Part shown: positions 33,993 through 40,348 of the stretch, in pieces
How the letters are laid out: every line of letters starts with the position of its first letter
Position numbering within the stretch: position 1 is the stretch's first letter
Source of the DNA: an uncultured Saccharophagus sp.
Lineage (GTDB): Bacteria; Pseudomonadota; Gammaproteobacteria; Pseudomonadales; Cellvibrionaceae
DNA length: 40,348 bases
Direction: 5' to 3'
Assembly (NCBI GenBank): GCA_937920545.1
Contig: CAKZUG010000017.1
Coordinates: 1-40,348, forward strand
Notes under the pieces: model-generated
Seen by the model: the letters and a program-made list of their open reading frames with translations, nothing else
What the model was told of the DNA's origin: nothing
The model's database searches: none
Position numbers and translations under genes: made by a program

Positions 33993-36758
33993 ATGACATC
34001 TGATTTACTTGGCATCAGCATTACAGGTTTACGTGTTAGCCAAAGTGCATTAAGCACCACAGGCCATAACATTTCTAATGCGGGTGTCGATGGGTTTAGC
34101 CGTCAAAAAGTGGATGCCATCACCAACCCTGCATCACTGCAAGGCGCGGGTTATGTGGGGAACGGAGCCTCAGTTGATGCCATTGAGCGTGTTGCGAACC
34201 AGTTCGTGATTAAACAAGTGCGTACCGATACTTCATTAAACAGTGATTTATCCACCTATCAGAGTTATGTATCCCAGTTAGATAACTTGTTATCAGATGA
34301 GAACACAGGTTTAGCTGGCGCACTAGATTCATTTTATTCCTCAGTCAATAATGGCGCAAACGATCCAACATCTATACCCGCTCGCCAACTTATTTTAACG
34401 GAAGGTGAAAACGTATCGAACCGTTTTAATACGGTGTACTCTCGTTTTGAGCAAATAGAAAGCAGTGTTAACGATGCACTCAACATTGCCGTAGCAGAAG
34501 TCAACGCATTGATTAAAAACGTTGCTAGCATCAATGGCCGCATAGGCGATGCCGTTGGCTCGGGTAATGGCGCTTTACCTAATGATTTACTTGACCAACG
34601 CGACGAGACACTACGCCAATTATCTAGCTTGTTAACCATACAAACCTTCGAGCAAAACAACGGCGAAGTTAACGTGTTAATTGGTAATGGACAAAACGTG
34701 GTGGTTGGCCGCGAAGCCCGTAATATCGATTTACAAGCTAGCCAAGATGATCCATCTAAGTTTAATATTGTATTTCAATCAAATAGTATCGAGCAAAATC
34801 TAACGCAACTCATTAGCGGGGGCGAAATTGGCGGGTTAATCCGTTTTAGAGATAATGCACTCGATACTAGCTTTAATCAGTTTGGGCAAATAGCCGTTGC
34901 TGTTGCCGACCAATTTAATACCAGCCACCAGCAAGGTATTACATTGGATAACGAATTCGGCCAAAAGTTTTTTAGCGATGTCAATACACCTATTGCTGCA
35001 CAGCAGCGCGTTATTTCAAACTCTAATAACACGGGCCAAACACCGCTTGCGCAACTCAATATTAAAAACACCCAAGCCATGCAAGGCAGCGATTACACCG
35101 TGACTATCGAACCGGGCGGTCTGTATCGCATACACCGCGATACAGACGGCGAAGAAGTGACAACAGGTTTAGTGTCCGGCGCCATGCCATTTAGTATTGA
35201 ATTCGACGGACTAGAGCTGGCCTTTAACCAAGGCACATTAAATGCTGGTGATGCTTTTACACTTAAGCCAACGCGTTTTGCTGCAAAAGAAATACAATCT
35301 CAATTATTTGATCCGCGCACGTTAGCGTTTGGTACGCCGCTATCTACCGAAGCCTCACTGGGTAACCGAGGTAGTGCGCAAATTTCATCGGGTGAAGTCT
35401 TATCGCTTACTGATACAAACAACAACCCATTACCTTTATTACAAAACCCCGGCGAGCTAGATCCGCCGTTAATTGTGCGCTTTACATCGCCAACTACCTA
35501 TAGCGTGTTAAATAATAGCGACCCAGGTAACCCGACAGATTTAGACCCCCCGATACGCAATAAAACCTATATTGCAGGTTTGCCCAACTCTATTTTTACA
35601 GAAGATAAAGGCCAAACAGTCATTGCTGCAAAAGGCGAGCTACTGGGTATACCGTCGGGTAAAACACCCATTATTGGTACGGGTCAAAAAATTGATAACG
35701 GTTACCCCGCTGAGGCCATTACCTTTACGTTGCCCCCAGCACAAGAGGGCGGCTCCGAGCAAACAAAAACGGTATATACCGGTGTGAATGCTAGCGCTAA
35801 AGAAATAGCTAACACATTAAATAATGTGCCCGGCGTCACCGCCAACGCGTTTAATTATATTGAGATCAGTAACCTAAAAGTGAACGACACATCGCCTTTA
35901 CAGATTGGTTTAAACGGGCAGGATCTGCTCGATTATGAGCTCGATCCCATTTCAGGGTTGCCTGCATTGGTGCCTGCCGTACCCAACCCCACAATTCACC
36001 CTACCGAGTTTAATGATTACCTCGCAAATATTATTAACACTAACGATGATTTTCAACAACTAGGTATTTCAGCGGTGTCATCTATCGACAGTTTGACATC
36101 TAACCCCATACTTAAAATTACCTCTACTCAAGGTGACGATTTACAAATTGATTTGATCGCCTCTAATACAGAAAGTATCAGCGTGAGCGACGGTACGAAC
36201 GACGACATTGTATTAGCTGGCCAAGGCGCGGGCGCGACATCGGGCATGGTGGCAGGTGGCCAATTAGACGTTACGCTAAATAGCGATGTGAGCATGCGTA
36301 CCTTTCCGCCAGTCAGTACAATTTTTGGTGATTCAGCTGCTCCAGATTTTGCGAAAAGCAGTTTTTTAGGCATACAAGTATCGCTAGCGGGCTCACCGAT
36401 TGAAGGCGACGATTTCACCATCGACTTTAACTTAAATGGTGCATCCGATAACCGTAATGCGCTTAATTTAGTCAACACCCAAACCCAGTCTGTGTTGGCT
36501 AATGGCAATGCCACGATCGGTGAGGGCTATGCATCGTTAGTTGAATTTATAGGTATTGATACTAGCTCGGCCACGATTAATGCCAACGCCAGCGAGCAAG
36601 TATTAGAACAAACCACACAAACACGCAATTCAATTTCTGCGGTTAACCTCGATGAAGAGGCCGCTAACTTAATTAAATTTGAACAAATGTATCAAGCTAA
36701 TGCACAGGTTATTTCGGTTGCCCGTAATTTGTTTGATACCTTGATAGGGTCGTTCTAG
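33993..36758 (+). CDS. flgK: Hook-filament junction protein FlgK/HAP1 (large, 921 aa)
   Basis: FlgK is the first junction protein between hook and filament. The N-terminal signature LLGISITGLRVSQSALSTTG and HNISNAGVDGFSRQKV and the C-terminal AVNLDEEAANLIKFEQMYQA, NAQVISVARNLFDTLIGS are intact. The FlgK core, including LLDQRDETLRQLSSLL, fills about residues 1-330. A long variable part occupies about 380-830. In it, residues about 569-780 begin with NGYPA and parallel the insertion of FlgE. Usual lengths are 550-680 residues. GAGG precedes the start, 5 bases after flgJ. Confidence 0.96.
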   Translation: MTSDLLGISITGLRVSQSALSTTGHNISNAGVDGFSRQKVDAITNPASLQGAGYVGNGASVDAIERVANQFVIKQVRTDTSLNSDLSTYQSYVSQLDNLLSDENTGLAGALDSFYSSVNNGANDPTSIPARQLILTEGENVSNRFNTVYSRFEQIESSVNDALNIAVAEVNALIKNVASINGRIGDAVGSGNGALPNDLLDQRDETLRQLSSLLTIQTFEQNNGEVNVLIGNGQNVVVGREARNIDLQASQDDPSKFNIVFQSNSIEQNLTQLISGGEIGGLIRFRDNALDTSFNQFGQIAVAVADQFNTSHQQGITLDNEFGQKFFSDVNTPIAAQQRVISNSNNTGQTPLAQLNIKNTQAMQGSDYTVTIEPGGLYRIHRDTDGEEVTTGLVSGAMPFSIEFDGLELAFNQGTLNAGDAFTLKPTRFAAKEIQSQLFDPRTLAFGTPLSTEASLGNRGSAQISSGEVLSLTDTNNNPLPLLQNPGELDPPLIVRFTSPTTYSVLNNSDPGNPTDLDPPIRNKTYIAGLPNSIFTEDKGQTVIAAKGELLGIPSGKTPIIGTGQKIDNGYPAEAITFTLPPAQEGGSEQTKTVYTGVNASAKEIANTLNNVPGVTANAFNYIEISNLKVNDTSPLQIGLNGQDLLDYELDPISGLPALVPAVPNPTIHPTEFNDYLANIINTNDDFQQLGISAVSSIDSLTSNPILKITSTQGDDLQIDLIASNTESISVSDGTNDDIVLAGQGAGATSGMVAGGQLDVTLNSDVSMRTFPPVSTIFGDSAAPDFAKSSFLGIQVSLAGSPIEGDDFTIDFNLNGASDNRNALNLVNTQTQSVLANGNATIGEGYASLVEFIGIDTSSATINANASEQVLEQTTQTRNSISAVNLDEEAANLIKFEQMYQANAQVISVARNLFDTLIGSF

Positions 36759-36771
36759 GGTAGGTGTAATT

Positions 36772-38370
36772 ATGCGTATATCATCACTGCAAATATTTAA
36801 CATAGCCAATAATGGTATGGCGGATGCCAATAAAGCACTGGTAAAAACACAAGAGCAACTCTCTACGGGTGTGCGTGTTTTAACCCCTTCAGACGATCCC
36901 GTTGCCGCCACAAAAATACTACAGCTTAACCAAGAACTGGCCAGCACAGATCAATTTAATCGCAATATCGATATTGCCGAAAACAACCTCGTACAAGAAG
37001 AATCCGCCTTACGCTCAGTCACCAACTTAATGCTGCGCATGAAAGAGCTTACCGTACAAGCGGGTAACACGGCCGTACTTACACAAACCGAATACGCAGC
37101 GCTTGCTTCAGAAGTGGACTCACGTGTTGGAGAATTGCAAAACTTGTTAAATACACAAAACCCTGGTGGCGATTATATTTTTGGCGGCTACCAAAGTAAC
37201 ACGCCACCGTTTACAGGCGACGCCATTAGCGGCTTTACCTATAATGGTGACGAAGGCCAACAAAAAATAAAAGTATCGCCCAGCACCAACATCAGTACCA
37301 GCGATTCTGGTAAAGCTATATTTGTTGATATACCCAGTGTAGAAAATACAGCCAAAGCCCGTACTAGCCCCAATAACCAATCGGTGCCACCCATTAATGT
37401 CTCGGTAGCACAAATAACCGATCAAAAAGCCTTTGATGAATTTTACCCAGAGGATATGATCGTGACATTCAATGCCGATAATTTTATCTCGCCGCCTGCA
37501 CCTAACTTTACAGTAACCGAGCGCTCAACGGGCAAAATTGTGGCGCAAAACCAACCCTTTGGTAACGGCAGCGATATCGAGTTTAATGGCGTTAAATTTA
37601 AAATAAGCGGCGCGCCCGCATCGGGCCAACCCGCCACTCCCGCGACACAAAATTACAACCAAACCGGCTTGCAAACCTTACCGCAAGATTTCAGCCTAAC
37701 GCCCGAAACCTTCAGCATTAGCATAGCGGGGCGCACAGAAACTCTTACACTCAACGGCCCCATTAACAATACCGCTGATTTACAAACCATGTTAAATGAT
37801 CCTTTTAACGGCAACGCCGAAGCGCTTACCCGTTTGGGCATGACCGCCGACAGTAATGGTCTTCGTAGCGACAAAGGCATTAACTTTACCATTAACAGCA
37901 ACAGCGCACTTATCGACGATACACTTGGCATAGATACCACCACAGGCAGTACCTCTACCAACGGTGAGTTATCAACACCCGGCGACCGCATTTTTATTGA
38001 AGCCAGCGAAAAACAAGATGTTTTATCCACATTAGTGCAGCTTAGCGAAGCCATGAAAACCTTCGATGGCACACCTGAAAGCCGCGACCAACTTGAGCAG
38101 GTGGTGGCCACCACACTGGGCAACCTCACCAACATAGAAACCAGCGTACTCAATACCACATCAGAATTGGGCGCACGGTTTAACACGCTAGAAAGCACCA
38201 AAGCGCTTAACCAAGACACCACCCTCGTTATGACTGAAGCACTATCACAACTACGCGACATAGACTATGCCGAAGCCGCCACGCGGTTAAGCACCCAATC
38301 ACTTATTTTACAAGCTGCACAATCCTCATTTTTACGCGTAAGCCAATTGAATTTATTTAGCCAGCTGTAG
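36772..38370 (+). CDS. flgL: Hook-filament junction protein FlgL/HAP3 (532 aa)
   Basis: FlgL is the second junction protein, joining FlgK to flagellin. The flagellin-like N-terminus (MRISSLQIFNIANNGMADAN, LSTGVRVLTPSDDPVAATKI) and C-terminus (RLSTQSLILQAAQSSFLRVS, QLNLFSQL) form the coiled-coil D0/D1 pair. LLNTQNPGGDYIFGGYQSNT is a family hallmark. The middle (about residues 150-400) is an expanded exposed region; typical sizes are 300-440 residues. It is the last gene of the flgF-L run. No strong terminator is visible after it. Confidence 0.95.
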   Translation: MRISSLQIFNIANNGMADANKALVKTQEQLSTGVRVLTPSDDPVAATKILQLNQELASTDQFNRNIDIAENNLVQEESALRSVTNLMLRMKELTVQAGNTAVLTQTEYAALASEVDSRVGELQNLLNTQNPGGDYIFGGYQSNTPPFTGDAISGFTYNGDEGQQKIKVSPSTNISTSDSGKAIFVDIPSVENTAKARTSPNNQSVPPINVSVAQITDQKAFDEFYPEDMIVTFNADNFISPPAPNFTVTERSTGKIVAQNQPFGNGSDIEFNGVKFKISGAPASGQPATPATQNYNQTGLQTLPQDFSLTPETFSISIAGRTETLTLNGPINNTADLQTMLNDPFNGNAEALTRLGMTADSNGLRSDKGINFTINSNSALIDDTLGIDTTTGSTSTNGELSTPGDRIFIEASEKQDVLSTLVQLSEAMKTFDGTPESRDQLEQVVATTLGNLTNIETSVLNTTSELGARFNTLESTKALNQDTTLVMTEALSQLRDIDYAEAATRLSTQSLILQAAQSSFLRVSQLNLFSQL

Positions 38371-38661
38371 AGGGTGGGTTTTTTTGGGTTGAGTGTGCGA
38401 AAGTAAGGTATGCATACTGTATATTGCTGGTATGGATACACTGACCCGTGATCTAAATAAAATTATGGCTTAATCTGGTGGCCAATAATAGGCTCGTATT
38501 AATGTGGTTTTACCCCTTCATATTACTCGCCTATATTGTATTTCAGGTTTTTACTTTAATATTATTTTGCATTTTATTTAATGTATATTAGCCAAACTAT
38601 TTTGATGGGTATTCATTGTGTTGAGTGGTCGATACTTTAAACTTTAATGACGAGATAATGA
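38371..38661. other. Gap between flgL and the hydrolase gene
   Basis: There is no gene, no convincing terminator hairpin and no clear promoter. AT-rich sequence near 38560-38650 probably contains the promoter of the hydrolase. Confidence 0.5.
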
Positions 38662-39390
38662 ATGTTGCTTATTGTATTTAAAAAAATTATTTTTACTGTA
38701 CTTATTATTTGCTCTTTTATTTTCCCTTCTATTAGTTTAGCTAAAGAGTGCGTTATTTTATTGCATGGTTTAGTGAGAACACAAAATAGTATGGCTAAAA
38801 TTGATAAGGCACTTACTCAGTCGGGTTATCATGTTGTTAATCAGGGTTACGACTCTAATAAGTTTACAATCGAGACGCTTTCTATGTCTGCGATTCCTCA
38901 GGCAATTAAACGATGTGGTACGGCATCAAAAATACATTTTGTTACCCATTCGTTAGGCGGTATTTTGGTACGGTATTATGTTTCTAAGCGCGTTATGCCC
39001 CGTTTAAATAAAGTCGTTATGTTAGGGCCGCCTAATAAAGGCAGCCAGATTATTGATAAAATGGGGCGCTTACCTGGCTTTGCCTTTTTTAATGGGCCTG
39101 CTGGTATGCAGTTGGGAACAGGAGAAAATAGCATGCCAAATTTATTAGGCGCTGCTAACTTTGATGTGGGTATTATTGCAGGCACAAAAAGTATTAATTT
39201 AATTTTATCAACGCAACTGCCCAACCCCGATGATGGCAAAGTATCGGTTGAGAATACCAAGCTTGAAGGTATGAATGATCATATTGTTATGCCTGTAACG
39301 CATACCTTTATGATGCGAAACAAAAAAGTTATTCTGCAAGTATTACATTATTTAAGATACGGACAGTTTTTACATAAAAAATTACGCTAG
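38662..39390 (+). CDS. Secreted alpha/beta hydrolase (lipase/esterase-like)
   Basis: The 242-residue protein starts with a signal peptide (hydrophobic to about residue 26, SISLA). It has the alpha/beta-hydrolase oxyanion segment ILLHGL (H35, G36) and the nucleophile elbow THSLGG with S97. D in PNPDDGKVSVE near 190 and H in MPVTHTFMM near 213 are likely triad partners. The substrate is unknown; homologues are often annotated as lipase or acetyltransferase-like hydrolase. The stop codon TAG and the end of the coding region coincide with the left CTAG of the element at 39387, so the last few residues may differ from the ancestral end, but the catalytic part is complete. Confidence 0.85.
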   Translation: MLLIVFKKIIFTVLIICSFIFPSISLAKECVILLHGLVRTQNSMAKIDKALTQSGYHVVNQGYDSNKFTIETLSMSAIPQAIKRCGTASKIHFVTHSLGGILVRYYVSKRVMPRLNKVVMLGPPNKGSQIIDKMGRLPGFAFFNGPAGMQLGTGENSMPNLLGAANFDVGIIAGTKSINLILSTQLPNPDDGKVSVENTKLEGMNDHIVMPVTHTFMMRNKKVILQVLHYLRYGQFLHKKLR

Positions 39391-39563
39391 GGAATCTCTG
39401 ATTAACCTTGTGGCACCTCTGGCCTTCAAAAAGTTTTCCTGTTTAGGCGGCTGAGAAAAGCGGGCTGGTTGCCCTTTGAGCGAAGTCAACGTAGACAGGT
39501 TTCCTGCTGCTTGAGAGCTTTCTGAAAGCCAGAGATGCCGCGAGGTTAATTGGAGTTCCCTAG
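39387..39563. mobile_element. Element-2 copy B, MITE-like, 177 bp
   Basis: Long imperfect inverted repeats of about 45 bases bound this element: GGGAATCTCTGATTAACCTT at the left and, reversed, GGGAACTCCAATTAACCTCG at the right, continuing with CTCTGGC-TTCA-AAAG-type sequence in both arms. Both ends carry CTAG. The interior block with TTTTCCTGTTTAGGCGGCTG is shared with 14933-15256. It is inserted between the hydrolase end and the truncated TrmH-like gene. Confidence 0.82.
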
Positions 39564-40050
39564 CAATGTCGGCGCAGTGATGCGTGCTGCAGGTTGTTAC
39601 GGTGCAACGGCTGTACACTATACAGACGTGCGCTTTTCACGCGCGTCGACGTACCACACTGATACTCAAAACAGGCAAAGCCAAATTCAAATTCCTTTAA
39701 TGAGTATGACAAGCTTAACCGATGATTTGCCCAGTACAGTGAGCATTGTCTGTGTTGAACTTGCCGAAGGCGCTACGCCATTACTAGAATTTAACCATCC
39801 ACGAGATGCCTTGTATATATTTGGGCCGGAAGACGGCTCAATCGAGCAGAGTATTATTGATCAAACCGATCATGTTGTGTATGTACCTACAATAGTTTGT
39901 ATGCATTTGGCTGCTACGGTTAATGTGTTGTTATATGACCGGTTAGCTAAAGCCAGTGAGGTTATTAATCATCATGCGCGCGTGATTGAAAGCCGCGATA
40001 GTAATAATCGATTGGTGTTTAATAGGTATTCTTTTCAACTGTTTTGGTAG
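39562..40050 (+). pseudogene. Truncated TrmH-family RNA methyltransferase remnant
   Basis: About 160 residues keep the SPOUT fold of a TrmH-family enzyme: SNVGAVMRAAGCYGATAVHY is motif I, ALYIFGPEDGS is motif II and the third motif is VCMHLAATVNVLLYDRLAK. In homologues motif III reads GCLNLAATVNVVLYDRLAK, so the conserved glycine and the asparagine are replaced (V and H). The usual first 15-20 residues before motif I are missing, cut off by the element ending at 39563; only a TTG within the element could start the frame. The last residues (NRYSFQLFW) are encoded by an element-1 fragment. Broken ends and a lost key residue indicate a pseudogene, although the frame is open. Confidence 0.75.
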
Positions 40051-40053
40051 TAA
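40024..40053 (+). repeat. Element-1 right-end fragment
   Basis: GGTATTCTTTTCAACTGTTTTGG followed by TAGTAAG matches the right end of copy B at 22720-22749 with three differences. It overlaps the 3' end of the TrmH-like remnant and supplies its stop codon. Confidence 0.7.
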
Positions 40054-40279
40054 GTTGTCAGTGTTTGTTTTCTCTCTAAAATAGTCTCGTTATATTGTTT
40101 ATGGCAAAGGTGGTGTTTGTATTCTGCCTCTAAGCCTTTGATCGCGTCATTCTTTAGTCCGTTTGGCACCGTTTTAGTTGAATGTTTTGCATTTTGCCGT
40201 TAATCTCACCTTGCTTGGATGTGATTTAAGAAGTGATGGGTTATTTTCATGCAATTTTCACTATAGTGAAAAATTTAGT
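40054..40279. other. Gap with a palindrome next to an element terminus
   Basis: No gene is seen. TTTTCACTATAGTGAAAA (40255-40272) is a perfect 18-base palindrome immediately before the element terminus at 40280. Confidence 0.5.
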
Positions 40280-40348
40280 TAGGGAACCTCTGATTAAGTC
40301 CTTAAAAAATGCGATAATACCAAAAACATCATTATTGCTATTGGTAGG
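40280..40348 (+). mobile_element. Left terminus of an element sharing the Element-2 inverted repeat, cut by window end
   Basis: TA followed by GGGAACCTCTGATTAA is identical to the end of the element at 14933. After this the sequence (GTCCTTAAAAAATGCG) differs from both short copies. This fits the end of a longer insertion sequence or another member of the family that extends beyond the window. Confidence 0.5.

Overview
The window comes from a motile, flagellated gammaproteobacterium, probably marine and close to the Pseudomonas/Cellvibrio/Marinobacter-type lineages. This rests on gene order and protein resemblance: cheY-cheZ-cheA-cheB-motC-motD, the mltD/gloB/methyltransferase/rnhA/dnaQ neighbourhood, a fliC-flaG-fliD-fliS-fliS-like block, and flgBCDE plus flgFGHIJKL as two separate transcription units. 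The DNA is AT-rich, especially between genes. The species cannot be named from the sequence alone.

Layout. (1) 374-6697: chemotaxis signalling (CheY, CheZ, CheA, CheB) and a second-type stator pair (MotC, MotD). The parC-parP-cheW genes that often follow are absent here. (2) 6768-11457: a housekeeping block with mltD and gloB on the minus strand, then a methyltransferase, rnhA and dnaQ on the plus strand. (3) 11611-16670: a variable stretch with a minus-strand pair (TraF-like outer-membrane barrel and lipoprotein), a palindromic mobile repeat, a 42-residue membrane protein behind two perfect FNR-type boxes, and a TrmH/SpoU-family RNA methyltransferase. (4) 17024-24263: filament genes fliC (sigma-28 promoter), flaG, fliD (cap), fliS (chaperone) and a second fliS-like gene with its own sigma-54 promoter. 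(5) 24980-38370: rod, hook, ring and junction genes flgB to flgL in two sigma-54-driven operons. (6) 38662-40348: a secreted alpha/beta hydrolase, a mobile repeat, a decayed TrmH-like gene bordered by repeats on both sides, and what looks like the terminus of an insertion sequence at the window edge.

How they work together. CheA/CheB/CheY/CheZ form the phosphorelay that sets flagellar rotation, and MotC/MotD supply torque. FlgB/C/F/G make the rod, FlgH/I the L and P rings, FlgD the hook cap, FlgE the hook, FlgK/L the junction, FliD the filament cap, FliC the filament, and FliS keeps flagellin unpolymerised. Promoters fit the usual order: sigma-54 for basal body/hook and the fliS-like gene, sigma-28 for flagellin.

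Most notable observations: two families of short inverted-repeat elements (copies upstream of cheY, around fliS, between flgE and flgF, upstream of the small membrane protein and around the broken TrmH-like gene); a putative autonomous relative of one family at the right edge; a domain apparently shared by the hook protein FlgE and the junction protein FlgK; enlargement of all exterior flagellar proteins; a heptanucleotide array abutting the flgB sigma-54 promoter; a decaying 15-bp array before fliS; and a candidate small RNA at about 24593-24770. No tRNA, rRNA or CRISPR array was seen.
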